Source: Candidatus Melainabacteria bacterium (GTDB lineage: Bacteria > Cyanobacteriota > Vampirovibrionia > Obscuribacterales > Obscuribacteraceae). Taken from it: 64,000 bases of DNA. The first letter of the stretch is position 1. The number at the start of each line of letters is the position of its first letter. Below, in pieces: positions 18,361 to 26,654 of the stretch. The notes beneath the pieces were generated by a model. That model was not told where the DNA came from and did not search any database. It saw only the letters and a list, made by a program, of their open reading frames with translations. The position numbers and the translations under genes are program-made. The stretch covers positions 186,001 to 250,000 of the forward strand of contig QKMZ01000001.1 in assembly GCA_003242885.1 (NCBI GenBank), read 5' to 3'.

Positions 18361-18625
18361 CGAATTTTTCTAGGACTTAGCATTACTTTTATTTCTCTTT
18401 GCAACCATTCTTTACTTGTGCCGTGCTTGTTTTCAAAGGTAAAGAATATTCTCACACTCAAATTTCAGGTGCTTTTCTCTAGGTAGTCAACAGGCTGTGA
18501 GATGCGTTCTGCCATCTTTTCAAGACCTTGGCAACCGTGTCCGATATTGATTGTAAATGCGAGATTCTAAGAAGGCTTTCTGTTCCAGCCCATTTGGCTG
18601 TGCTAACGTTGTTCAATGATTTCGT
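18361..18625. other. Intergenic region, no gene seen
   Basis: Divergent spacer between the lipid kinase gene and the START-like gene. It is AT-rich, with no open frame of note and no clear RNA fold. The right end carries the promoter listed separately. Confidence 0.5.
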
Positions 18626-18653
18626 TTGACAATTAACACGATTTCAGTATTGT
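18626..18653 (+). promoter_or_regulatory. Sigma-70-type promoter for the START-like gene
   Basis: A consensus -35 TTGACA (18626-18631), a 16-bp spacer and a TATTGT -10 (18648-18653), giving a start about 55 bases before the TTG codon of the next gene. Confidence 0.6.
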
Positions 18654-18712
18654 ATTCGACACCATCCTGATTCGCATTTCCAAATCCCTAATTATAGGAA
18701 GGACGGCATCCA

Positions 18713-19333
18713 TTGCGTGGAACGAAGACCAAAACGAGCGGGCTAGCAGCTTTCGCCCTGATGGCGTTTGTCGCTTTGCAACCAGTTGTGGTGGCACAGC
18801 CCAGCGAAGCTCGTCAAAAATCAGAAGGTCCGCATGCTGTTATTGAAGAGGTACACAACGGTAAAACGTTCTGTGTGAGCCACGCTTTGATAAAGGCTAA
18901 GCCCGACGAAGTTTGGCATATCCTCACGGACTACAACAATGCCCATCGCACTTTTCCGATGATGAAGAAGTGTCAGGTTATTGAAGATCGCGGTTGCACC
19001 AAGCTGATGAAGCATGTGGTTGCGCCAACCGGAGCTCTTTGCACCTATGAGTACATCATTGAGTTGAAAGAGACCGATAAAAAGAGTCTGGAGTGGAAGC
19101 GTGTCAGCGGTAGCTTCAAAGAAGTAGACGGCTGGTGGAAGCTCGAGCCTGTTGATGGCGGAAGGCACACCATGGTCACTTACGGAACCTATGTAAATGG
19201 CGGGCTGTTCATTCCTCAAGGCTTGATCCGCCGTCAGTTCAGAACTGACATGCCTATGGTTATGTCAACTTTGACGAAAACCGCCGAAAGCAGCACTCAG
19301 ATTGCTTCACGCCGAGAGCCTGCTAATCAATAG
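18713..19333 (+). CDS. Secreted SRPBCC/START-like lipid-binding domain protein
   Basis: A 206-residue protein with an N-terminal signal peptide (LAAFALMAFVALQPVVVA). One SRPBCC (Bet v 1/polyketide cyclase-type) domain follows, recognised by KAKPDEVWHILTDYNNAHRTFP, a central KLMKHVV, and WWKLEPVDGGRHTMVTY ahead of a C-terminal helix. Such domains bind hydrophobic ligands; the ligand here is unknown. The start is a TTG at 18713 with AGGAAGG 9 bases upstream. A terminator hairpin follows the gene. Confidence 0.8.
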   Translation: MRGTKTKTSGLAAFALMAFVALQPVVVAQPSEARQKSEGPHAVIEEVHNGKTFCVSHALIKAKPDEVWHILTDYNNAHRTFPMMKKCQVIEDRGCTKLMKHVVAPTGALCTYEYIIELKETDKKSLEWKRVSGSFKEVDGWWKLEPVDGGRHTMVTYGTYVNGGLFIPQGLIRRQFRTDMPMVMSTLTKTAESSTQIASRREPANQ

Positions 19334-19356
19334 CAATCGCGGCACAGGTTAAATGC

Positions 19357-19388
19357 AAGGGCTCTTCGTTTGAGGAGCCCTTCTTGTA
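19357..19388 (+). terminator. Rho-independent terminator after the START-like gene
   Basis: An 8-bp stem AAGGGCTC (19357-19364) with GAGCCCTT (19375-19382), a 10-base loop and a short T-rich tail. Confidence 0.75.
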
Positions 19389-19487
19389 TTGACTTCTGAA
19401 GCCCATCTCATGCGTTGCACTTCTTCTTACGTATGCAGTACCGGCGCTATTCTTGCTAGAATACAAAACTTGCGAATACGCATTTGA

Positions 19488-19575
19488 GGAGAGGTACCGA
19501 AGCGGTCATAACGGCGCCGTCTCGAAAGCGGATGGGCGAATAGCCACGTGGGTTCGAATCCCACCCTCTCCGCCA
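19488..19575 (+). tRNA. tRNA-Ser (anticodon CGA)
   Basis: A complete 88-base type II tRNA. The acceptor is GGAGAGG (19488-19494) with CCTCTCC (19565-19571), then discriminator G and an encoded CCA. The anticodon loop is CTCGAAA with CGA at 19523-19525. A long variable arm (GGGC/GCCA) and a T arm GTGGG-TTCGAAT-CCCAC follow. The long variable arm and discriminator G are serine identity features. It reads UCG codons. A TAGAAT -10-like element lies at 19457-19462. Confidence 0.97.
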
Positions 19576-19689
19576 TTTTTCGGACTACACGCTTAAGCGT
19601 GTGGGAAAAGATAGGGAAAACGCAAATTCGCTGGGCTTCGTAGCGGTTTGCGCTTTTGAGCGTTCAGAAAAGAACTTAGGGGATACACA

Positions 19690-20787
19690 ATGCAGGTAGG
19701 GATTGTAGGACTTTCACTCACGGGCAAAACTAGCGTGTTCAATGCCGTCAGTGGGGGATCTGCTCAGGTTGGTGGGTTTTCCGGCAATGAAGCGAATATT
19801 GCGGTCGTCTCGGTGCCTGATGAGCGTCAGAGCTGGCTTGCTGAGTTGTACAAAACGAAAAAGACCACATACGCAACTGTCGAATTGGTCGATGTGGCCG
19901 GCGTTCAAGCGGGACAGGCCAAAGAAGGCGGCTTCAATCCTGCAATGATGCAAAGCCTCCGGCAGGTCGATGCTCTTGTTCATGTCGTCCGCGTTTTCGA
20001 CAATCCATCTGTTCCTCATCCTGAAGGCAGCATCGATCCTTGCAGAGACGCTGAGCTGTTTGAGCTTGAACTCATAATTGCCGATCTGGGCGTTGTTGAA
20101 AAACGCTTGGAGAAAATCGACGCAGAAATCGGTCGCAAGAAAGGACCTGAAAAACAAACGCTCGAGCAAGAGAAAGAATTGCTCTCGAAATTCAAAGAGC
20201 AACTCACATCTGAAAAGCCCCTGCGCACAGTCGAGTTGTCTGACGAAGAACAGAAGCTGATTCGTGGCTACACTTTTTTATCGCAAAAGCCTATGCTCAT
20301 CGTCGCTAACATCGATGAATCCGACATTGGCAAAGAAAAAATCGACAAACTGGACAAACTGCAGTCATTCGCAGACAGCAAGGAGATTCCCGTTCTAACC
20401 TTCTGCGCCAAAACCGAAATGGAAATCGCCCAATTGGATGAAGCCGACCGCGCTGAGTTTATGACTGCGCTGGGCATTGTAGAATCGGGGCGGGAGAAGT
20501 TGATCAAGGCTTCGTATGCGCTTCTTCGTTTGATTGCATTTTTCACCGTAGGCGAAGACGAAGTAAAAGCTTGGACGATCACCAGAGGCACGCAGGCACA
20601 AGAAGCAGCTCGCAAGATTCACTCCGATATTGCTCGCGGTTTCATCCGAGCTGAAGTTGCTCCTTACGAGTCCATCCGCACGTTGGGCACCTGGAACAAC
20701 GCCAAGGATAAAGGACAAGTTCGTCTGGAAGGCAAGGAATATCTTGTCGCCGACGGTGATTGCATCAATTTCCGATTTGCTGTCTAG
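19690..20787 (+). CDS. YchF/OLA1-like Obg-family GTPase/ATPase
   Basis: A 365-residue P-loop protein of the YchF group. It has a G1 loop GLSLTGKTSVFNAV, DVAGVQAGQAKEGG as G3, DALVHVVRVFDNP, a coiled-coil insert (about residues 130-180), and a C-terminal TGS-like domain (WTITRGTQAQEAARKIHSDI, FIRAEV). YchF proteins bind ATP rather than GTP and associate with ribosomes. The G1 motif differs from the usual GxPNVGKS and the G4 segment reads ANIDES, so this is a divergent member. It follows tRNA-Ser. Confidence 0.85.
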   Translation: MQVGIVGLSLTGKTSVFNAVSGGSAQVGGFSGNEANIAVVSVPDERQSWLAELYKTKKTTYATVELVDVAGVQAGQAKEGGFNPAMMQSLRQVDALVHVVRVFDNPSVPHPEGSIDPCRDAELFELELIIADLGVVEKRLEKIDAEIGRKKGPEKQTLEQEKELLSKFKEQLTSEKPLRTVELSDEEQKLIRGYTFLSQKPMLIVANIDESDIGKEKIDKLDKLQSFADSKEIPVLTFCAKTEMEIAQLDEADRAEFMTALGIVESGREKLIKASYALLRLIAFFTVGEDEVKAWTITRGTQAQEAARKIHSDIARGFIRAEVAPYESIRTLGTWNNAKDKGQVRLEGKEYLVADGDCINFRFAV

Positions 20788-20993
20788 GCTCGAAAGAGGG
20801 CTTGAAGTGCGTTCAAAGGCTGCGAAGTAAGCGCCAGACCTGCTGTGGTCCGGACTTGCAGTGCTGGATTCCTTGACATTTTGGCGCGTAGCCTTATAGT
20901 TTTGCCTAATTACTAGTTTTGCTTAATTACTAGAAGACTGCCAAAATGAAACCTATGTCCGTGACGTGGATGCGGTGAAGCAGGTGGATTCCT

Positions 20994-21989
20994 TTGTATC
21001 CGGTTGAGATTGCTCAAATCGACGATAAAGAGCTTGCTGAATTCTTGAGGCAGGCGAAACCGCGCACTGGGCGCGGGCTGGTGGATCTTATCGTCTGGTG
21101 CTGGGGGATGATGATTCTCGGAATTGTCCCGTACCTTCTCGTGCCGAACATCTGGACTTTTCTACTGGCGTTTGCGTTCGTTACATCGCGAATGGGAGCT
21201 CTGCTTGCTCTGGCGCATGACGCGCAGCATGCTGCATTTTTGCCGAATAAGAAGTGGAATGACTTGGTTGCCGCTTGGCTTTGCGCGTATCCGGTCGGTT
21301 CAATTTATGGCTCTTCTCGCGCTGTTCACATGGCTCATCACAAGCTGCTTGGACAGCCGGATGATCCCGATCGCAATTTCCATTTGGAAAACAATAAGTC
21401 GACGGCAAAGGAGTTTGTTGTCTACTTTGCGAGTTTGGTCTTTGGTGGGCAGGTTTGGACAAGCATCGTCAAGAATGGGCTTTTGCTGCCTATGAAACGC
21501 GACAAGAAGCGCACGCCGACAGTGGTGCTGCAGCGCACTGGGCATCCCGAGATTTTGAACCTTGTGCCTGTGCAATTGGTCATCTGGGGCGCGTTGTGGC
21601 TTGCCTCCGGTCAGTTTTGGCTGTACTTCGCCCTTTGGCTTTTGCCGATTTTTACAACCGGCACTTTCCTCGGATTTCTACGTGGATTTGTTGATCATGC
21701 TCGTCTTAAAGACGATCAGGATGGTCCGATGGAGGGGCGTCTGGTGACCGTATTAAATGTTGGGCTCGTCGCACGCTGGTATTTGGCCCCTTTCGATTTT
21801 AAATATCATGCGGAGCATCACTTGTTCCCAACAGTCCCTCACTATGGTTTGCCAGAACTGCACGCCATCTTGCAGCGCAACTCGGAAATCAGCAAGCACT
21901 ATATCTGTCGTCCTAGTTACGCGCAGTTCTTGAAAGAGTATTGGCACCAAATACGCTACCAGCCTGCGGCGATGCCGGAGCAGGGTTAG
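20994..21989 (+). CDS. Membrane fatty acid desaturase family protein
   Basis: A 331-residue integral membrane di-iron enzyme. The three histidine boxes are present: HDAQHAAF, HMAHHK and YHAEHHLFP. Membrane spans lie around IVWCWGMMILGIVPYL, LAFAFVTSRMGALLAL and PVQLVIWGALWLASG. It may introduce double bonds into acyl lipids or hydroxylate a related lipid. The start is TTG 20994 with AGGTGG 7 bases upstream. The metallophosphoesterase gene follows after about 30 bases. Confidence 0.87.
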   Translation: MYPVEIAQIDDKELAEFLRQAKPRTGRGLVDLIVWCWGMMILGIVPYLLVPNIWTFLLAFAFVTSRMGALLALAHDAQHAAFLPNKKWNDLVAAWLCAYPVGSIYGSSRAVHMAHHKLLGQPDDPDRNFHLENNKSTAKEFVVYFASLVFGGQVWTSIVKNGLLLPMKRDKKRTPTVVLQRTGHPEILNLVPVQLVIWGALWLASGQFWLYFALWLLPIFTTGTFLGFLRGFVDHARLKDDQDGPMEGRLVTVLNVGLVARWYLAPFDFKYHAEHHLFPTVPHYGLPELHAILQRNSEISKHYICRPSYAQFLKEYWHQIRYQPAAMPEQG

Positions 21990-22020
21990 CTTTGAATGTG
22001 GCTGAAACTGTGAGCATTTG

Positions 22021-22878
22021 ATGGCGATCGCTAAATTTAGATTCAGCAAGAAATTGATCGCTGGATACTCCGCGCTATTTCTCCTTGGGGTTTTGCTTCT
22101 CGGTTATGCGGTGTTTATCGAACCACGTCAATTAATTGTGCAGCACTATTCAATAGCATTGCCGCACTGGTCACCAAAATTGAATCATCTGAAAGTGGCT
22201 GTGTTGACTGACTTGCACGTTGGATGTTTGAGTGTTCCAGTATCAAAGCTTCGCCGCGTGATCGCGACAACGAACGCAGAGCATCCAGACATAATTGTGA
22301 TGCTTGGAGATTTTGTGGCCAGTCATGGACGTAAATCGTCACTGAAACCAGAGGAGTTTGTTCATGAACTTTCAGCTCTCCAAGCGAAATATGGAGTCTA
22401 TACGGTTCTAGGAAACCATGATTGGTGGTACAACGGCGAAGCTGTTCGCGAAGAACTTCAAAAGGCGAACATCCACGTTCTTGAAAATGAATCCGCAGAG
22501 TTAATAGTCAATGATACAAATCTGTGGATTGCAGGACTAGCGGATCAATGGACACGGGCCCCTAATATTACTCTTGCTTTGAAGCAGGTTCCGTTGGGAG
22601 CGCCTTGTCTAATGCTGATGCACGAACCTGATTTATTTCGTGAGGTGCCTGAGTCTGTGAGCTTGTCACTCGCCGGACATACTCATGGCGGACAAGTCGC
22701 ACTACCGTTTATCGGTCCACCAATTCTGCCGACAGAGATGGGAAGCAAGTTCGCGCGTGGATTGATTGTCGAAGGTGAGAAGAACTACTTCGTCTCTTCC
22801 GGCGTCGGTACAAGTGTCCTGCCGGTGCGATTTTGTGTGCCGCCGGAAATCTGTGTACTTGATTTGACCAGCCAATAG
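22021..22878 (+). CDS. Membrane-anchored metallophosphoesterase (YaeI/YkuE-like)
   Basis: A 285-residue protein with one N-terminal membrane helix (AGYSALFLLGVLLLGYAVFI) and a calcineurin-like phosphoesterase domain outside. Metal ligands are in VLTDLHVG, MLGDFVASHG, VLGNHDWWYNG and LAGHTHGGQV. Family members hydrolyse phosphoesters of lipids such as UDP-diacylglucosamine or phosphatidyl compounds; the substrate here is not known. I chose the ATG at 22021 over a TTG one codon earlier. Probably co-transcribed with the desaturase. It converges with the next gene at 4 bases. Confidence 0.87.
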   Translation: MAIAKFRFSKKLIAGYSALFLLGVLLLGYAVFIEPRQLIVQHYSIALPHWSPKLNHLKVAVLTDLHVGCLSVPVSKLRRVIATTNAEHPDIIVMLGDFVASHGRKSSLKPEEFVHELSALQAKYGVYTVLGNHDWWYNGEAVREELQKANIHVLENESAELIVNDTNLWIAGLADQWTRAPNITLALKQVPLGAPCLMLMHEPDLFREVPESVSLSLAGHTHGGQVALPFIGPPILPTEMGSKFARGLIVEGEKNYFVSSGVGTSVLPVRFCVPPEICVLDLTSQ

Positions 22879-22882
22879 CGCG

Positions 22883-23296
22883 CTAAAACTCGGTGGTAAT
22901 TTTGCCAGTGTTAATGTCGACGTAGTACCAGTTTTTAGTCGCTGTGTGTGACGTTTCCGGTCCGTCGTTGACGACTTCGTAAACGTGCACTACATAGGCA
23001 TTGCCCTCTTTTCTATCTACGTCGATAACAGGCTTTGCTACTTTTGACTTGGTGACATTCTTGAAAAACTGTTTTACGTCCGGCATCGCCATTACAAGAT
23101 CTAGCGCCTTTGCCTCGGTGATTTTGCCTGAAGCGGTTTTGCTTGTTTTTGCACCGGTTGCAGTTTTTGTCGAAGTAGTTTTTGCCGCAGAGGAATTCAT
23201 TTTGGCAGCTTCCCCAGCAAAAGTGGTTGGAACAAGTGTGATCGAAACCATCGTCAGCGCACTTGCAAAGGCGACCAGTTTCCTTTTGTTTTGCAT
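22883..23296 (-). CDS. Hypothetical secreted protein, 137 aa
   Basis: A signal peptide (KLVAFASALTMVSITLVPTTFA) precedes a Thr/Lys/Ala-rich linker of about 35 residues and a small C-terminal domain ending KNWYYVDINTGKITTEF. That ending resembles PepSY-like or other small periplasmic beta domains, but I cannot assign a family. It lies 15 bases after the preceding minus-strand gene and probably belongs to the three-gene unit 25101-22883. Confidence 0.65.
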   Translation of the reverse strand: MQNKRKLVAFASALTMVSITLVPTTFAGEAAKMNSSAAKTTSTKTATGAKTSKTASGKITEAKALDLVMAMPDVKQFFKNVTKSKVAKPVIDVDRKEGNAYVVHVYEVVNDGPETSHTATKNWYYVDINTGKITTEF

Positions 23297-23311
23297 ATAT
23301 TCCTTTCCCGC

Positions 23312-24262
23312 TTACTGTCTCAGTTTAGCTTTGCCTTGATCCATGATTGCTGCGAGCCTATCTTCGCCGATTTCTTCAATGCTTGCTGCACGTTCCACCG
23401 GCGCAAAAATGTCTGCGTAAAAAGACTCCTGATGAATAAGCTCCGGCCAATTTGAAAGTTTATCCCATTCGCCATCGTTCAATCCCAGCAAGAATCGCGC
23501 TCTAAAAGGGTCTACCCCTTCCATCTCAAATGCAGCGATGCGCAAATCTCGTCCAGCGCCAGTATCAAAATGCGCGGTGCCGGAGCGATCAACATCGACA
23601 TCGCAATAGATATCAAATTTCTTGATCAGGTTTTGCGCCTCTTCAATGTACGAGTCGTGAACCCGCTTGCCGCGCTCTGTAAGCTTGTAAGCTGCCCTTT
23701 TTACGTCGATCTCGATGTATTGTTCTTTCTCTGCCCAAGCGATCAAATCATCGATGTCGGTATTATCTTTAGTTACGTCAATGGCAAAGCCAATGCCAAT
23801 TTGATGGAGAAACATCGCGCGCGCAAGATCTTCCATCAAGTTTGCTGGTGATTGCGCGCCTGCGCTGGTGGCTTGTTGTGTGGGTTTTGCGCCGGCTGGC
23901 AAAGATGTGTCGGTGACTACGAGATCAAGCCTGTAATATTTCATCCCGTCTCGTTCTGACATAGTGCATGCATTTTTCAGCGGAGCGTCCGGATTTATAT
24001 CGCGTCCATTTCCTTTAAACACAGCACTTTCTTTGATAAGCAAGCCCTGCTCATCGCGGTCGAAGATGTACTGCTGAAGCGCTTTCAGATCGTCCACCTG
24101 TCCAGCTGGCAAAACGCCTGCCTCAACTAGGCTGTCGATGTTTTCAGCGCCGATTACATCAAAGACCACATCAATGGCGTACTGATTCGCCGTCGCTTCA
24201 TCTAGCGTCAAGACGCAGGAATGATTTTCTCCTGCGTCCGAGAGTCTAAGCTGATACTGCAT
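23312..24262 (-). CDS. Hypothetical protein, 316 aa
   Basis: An acidic soluble protein with no signal peptide. The middle (about residues 165-225) looks like a winged helix: DDLIAWAEKEQYIEIDVK, then YKLTERGKRVHDSYIEEA. The ends are not recognisable. It begins 2 bases after the lipoprotein gene, so the two are co-translated. Function unknown. Confidence 0.65.
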   Translation of the reverse strand: MQYQLRLSDAGENHSCVLTLDEATANQYAIDVVFDVIGAENIDSLVEAGVLPAGQVDDLKALQQYIFDRDEQGLLIKESAVFKGNGRDINPDAPLKNACTMSERDGMKYYRLDLVVTDTSLPAGAKPTQQATSAGAQSPANLMEDLARAMFLHQIGIGFAIDVTKDNTDIDDLIAWAEKEQYIEIDVKRAAYKLTERGKRVHDSYIEEAQNLIKKFDIYCDVDVDRSGTAHFDTGAGRDLRIAAFEMEGVDPFRARFLLGLNDGEWDKLSNWPELIHQESFYADIFAPVERAASIEEIGEDRLAAIMDQGKAKLRQ

Positions 24263-24264
24263 GT

Positions 24265-25101
24265 CTAGCGTCTCCGTCCGCCAAATCCGCGCATCTTGAA
24301 TCCACTGGAGCGTCTGCCGCCCCAGATTGATCCCGAGCTGGAGCTAGACGAGCTACCGAATGTCGAAGAAGATGAGCCGCCGCCAAACCAACTGCGTTTT
24401 CTTTCGGTGGAGCCTGAAGAGAATGTGCTTGAGCCGAATCCAGTTTTGCTGGTCAAGCCGCCGGTAGGTTTTGATTTGAAGCGCGAGAAGAAGCCTTGAT
24501 TGGCAGCTTTCTGAGTTTCATAAGCGGGCGATGTGCGCCATGCGGTTCTGTGGCTGCCGAGCGGGCCCATGCGGTCATAAGGGGTGTAATAGCGACCGCC
24601 CCATGAATTCATCATGTGCGAGAGTACGAGCATCTGAACGAACGGGCTGTCGAAAATACTGCGATGTCCTACATAGTGAGCACGACCGTCGTAATCGTTG
24701 ACTCTGTAAGGCATGTCGTTGTTGACGATGTCGCCTGTCTGCTCGATGCTGAAAAGCTTTTCGTCATCCTTTTGAAATCCTTGTTCTTTCTTGTTGTCGA
24801 TGTAGCCCGTCACAACGAGGCGGTTGTTTTCACGGGTGGCGTCGATGGATACAACGTCTTTGCCTTCGTAGATTTCATTGACGCGCTTTTCGAAGGCGGC
24901 CATGCGAGTCTTGAAATCATCGCCTTTCGCTTCGAAGAAGGCCTTTTGAACTTCATCGAGATTGATTTTGCTGGATGTTACCTCAATTTCCGGCTGGCTG
25001 GAGACATAGTGCTCGGATCTCGAGCCGGACGAGCAACCTGTAACCGTCAAACCGACGGAAAGTACGCAGAGGGCGCTAAGAATGCTCAGGCAACGTTTCA
25101 T
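24265..25101 (-). CDS. Lipoprotein with Ser/Gly/Arg-rich tail
   Basis: A lipobox (LTVTGC, Cys23) follows a hydrophobic signal segment, so this is an exported lipid-anchored protein, 278 residues. The central part has no known domain. The last 75 residues are low-complexity Ser/Gly/Phe with Arg/Lys clusters (STFGSSSSSSSGS, GGRRSSGFKMRGFGGRRR), resembling surface or RNA-binding-like tails. First gene of a three-gene unit with the two genes downstream. The 289-base gap to the divergent MarR-GNAT gene holds the operators listed below. Confidence 0.75.
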   Translation of the reverse strand: MKRCLSILSALCVLSVGLTVTGCSSGSRSEHYVSSQPEIEVTSSKINLDEVQKAFFEAKGDDFKTRMAAFEKRVNEIYEGKDVVSIDATRENNRLVVTGYIDNKKEQGFQKDDEKLFSIEQTGDIVNNDMPYRVNDYDGRAHYVGHRSIFDSPFVQMLVLSHMMNSWGGRYYTPYDRMGPLGSHRTAWRTSPAYETQKAANQGFFSRFKSKPTGGLTSKTGFGSSTFSSGSTERKRSWFGGGSSSSTFGSSSSSSSGSIWGGRRSSGFKMRGFGGRRR

Positions 25102-25271
25102 TTGGATACTCCAAAACTAATACAACTTCACTATAACAACGCACTTGGGCGAAAAGAGCTGAAAGCTCCCACGGATGGGGCTTATAGCCGTTTGCTGCTA
25201 CACAATATATTAGCAATTGCCGCGTTATGAAAGCTGCATGACAGGCTGTCCGGCGACCCGGTAAGAATTAG

Positions 25272-25308
25272 TAGTTGACAAAGTCAACTAATTGATTGAC
25301 ACTGTCAA
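25272..25308. promoter_or_regulatory. Twin palindromic operators upstream of the MarR-GNAT gene
   Basis: Two copies of TTGAC-N3-GTCAA: a perfect 8+3+8 palindrome at 25272-25290 and a 5+3+5 copy at 25296-25308. Their centres are 21 bases apart, two helical turns. They lie about 80 bases upstream of the MarR-type gene, in the gap shared with the divergent lipoprotein operon, as expected for an autoregulated MarR operator. Confidence 0.7.
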
Positions 25309-25390
25309 GTAATGTTGGTGAGGAGGGGGGGGAAAAACGTTTTTTGTTGGAGAATCTCCAACCTCTGTGCCGTCGTCCTTGGAGAAAGTT

Positions 25391-26329
25391 ATGTCAAAAC
25401 CTGCTGCCAGTGTTTTTGAGAAACGAGTCAATGAAGTCAGGCAATTCAACAGGTTTTACACAAAGCGGATTGGAGCCCTGAGCGAAAGTTACCTCGACAG
25501 CGATTTCACGCTTGCCGAAACTCGTGTGTTGTACGAACTTGCTCACAGGGACGATTTGACGGCGAAGCAACTGTGCGCCGACTTAGATATGGACGCGGGG
25601 TACTTGAGTCGAATTTTGCGTTCTTTCGAGGAGCGTGGATTGATAAAGCGCGTTGCGTCTAAGGCAGATGGGCGGCAGCATTTGATTGTGATGACGGCCA
25701 AGGGGCGCAAAGAATTCACTCCGCTGGAGCGTGGCGCCTTTGATGGCGTTGCACAACTGCTGGAGCCACTGGCGAATGAGAGGCAGGAGGAAGTTATGGA
25801 AGCGATGAAAGTGATTCGGAATGCACTTGGCGATGAGCTTCCGAAAAGTAATTCCTTCGTGCTGCGTCCTTCTAAGCCCGGTGATATGGGTTGGGTTCTC
25901 TACAGGCACGCAGCGATCTATGGACAAGAATACGGATGGGATGAGCGTTTTGAGTCACTCGTCGCCGGTGTTGTTGCTGACTATTTGAAAAACCATGATC
26001 CTTCAAAAGAGAATTGTTGGATTGCCGAAAAAGATGGAAAGAATGTTGGTTCAATTTTTCTCGTGCGTGAAACAGATGAAGTTGCAAAACTGCGCCTGCT
26101 TATTGTCGAGCCGGAGGCGCGCGGAATGGGAATCGGTGCACGTTTGGTTGAAGAGTGCATTCGCTTTGCAAAACAATGTGGGTACAAGAAAATAAAATTG
26201 TGGACAAACAGTTGTTTGCATTCTGCCCGTAAAATTTACGAGCGCTGTGGTTTTTATTTGGTGGAAGAAACTCCTCACGACATGTTCGGCGAAGGACTCA
26301 TAGGACAAACTTGGGAGCTGATACTGTAA
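25391..26329 (+). CDS. MarR-type regulator fused to GNAT acetyltransferase
   Basis: A 312-residue two-domain protein. Residues 1-145 are a MarR winged helix (LTAKQLCADLDMDAGYLSRILRSFEERGLIKR is the HTH region, followed by the wing with KADGRQHLIV). Residues 155-312 are a GNAT domain (LLIVEPEARGMGIGARLVEECIRFA is the acetyl-CoA loop, then LWTNSCLHSARKIYERCGFYLV). Such fusions are found in many bacteria. I chose the ATG at 25391, preceded by GGAGAAAG, over a GTG at 25367. The twin operators upstream suggest it represses itself and perhaps the divergent lipoprotein operon. Confidence 0.92.
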   Translation: MSKPAASVFEKRVNEVRQFNRFYTKRIGALSESYLDSDFTLAETRVLYELAHRDDLTAKQLCADLDMDAGYLSRILRSFEERGLIKRVASKADGRQHLIVMTAKGRKEFTPLERGAFDGVAQLLEPLANERQEEVMEAMKVIRNALGDELPKSNSFVLRPSKPGDMGWVLYRHAAIYGQEYGWDERFESLVAGVVADYLKNHDPSKENCWIAEKDGKNVGSIFLVRETDEVAKLRLLIVEPEARGMGIGARLVEECIRFAKQCGYKKIKLWTNSCLHSARKIYERCGFYLVEETPHDMFGEGLIGQTWELIL

Positions 26330-26390
26330 GCAAAAACGCTGATGCTCTAAGTGTCTACTGTTTTAAGCTCGTAGTTTTTTGAAGTGAAGC

Positions 26391-26654
26391 CTAGGAACTG
26401 CGTGCAGTCTTGCGATCCAAGTGATTTTCATTTGCCGGCGCCATAAATCCTGCAAAGTACGCCAGGAAATAAGGAAAAGCTTTTTTTCCAAACCTAATTA
26501 GACGCGTCTGAAAATTGTCTTCCAACAAGTGATCGATTTGTTTCCTAACGGGCTTCTTCAGTAAGTCTGCAAGACGAACGAGATTAGGAAACTTCTTGAC
26601 GAAATATCCATGAAGCTTGTCTTTGAGCCAGGCCCTGCGACGTTCCGAAATCAT
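26391..26654 (-). CDS. Hypothetical basic protein, 87 aa
   Basis: The ATG at 26654 overlaps the stop of the fasciclin gene in an ATGA arrangement, so translation is coupled. The protein is strongly basic at first (SERRRAWLKDKLHGYFVKK) and has one weakly hydrophobic segment (AFPYFLAYFAGFMAP). No family recognised. The open frame continues upstream to 26759 but that part lies inside the fasciclin gene. Confidence 0.55.
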   Translation of the reverse strand: MISERRRAWLKDKLHGYFVKKFPNLVRLADLLKKPVRKQIDHLLEDNFQTRLIRFGKKAFPYFLAYFAGFMAPANENHLDRKTARSS

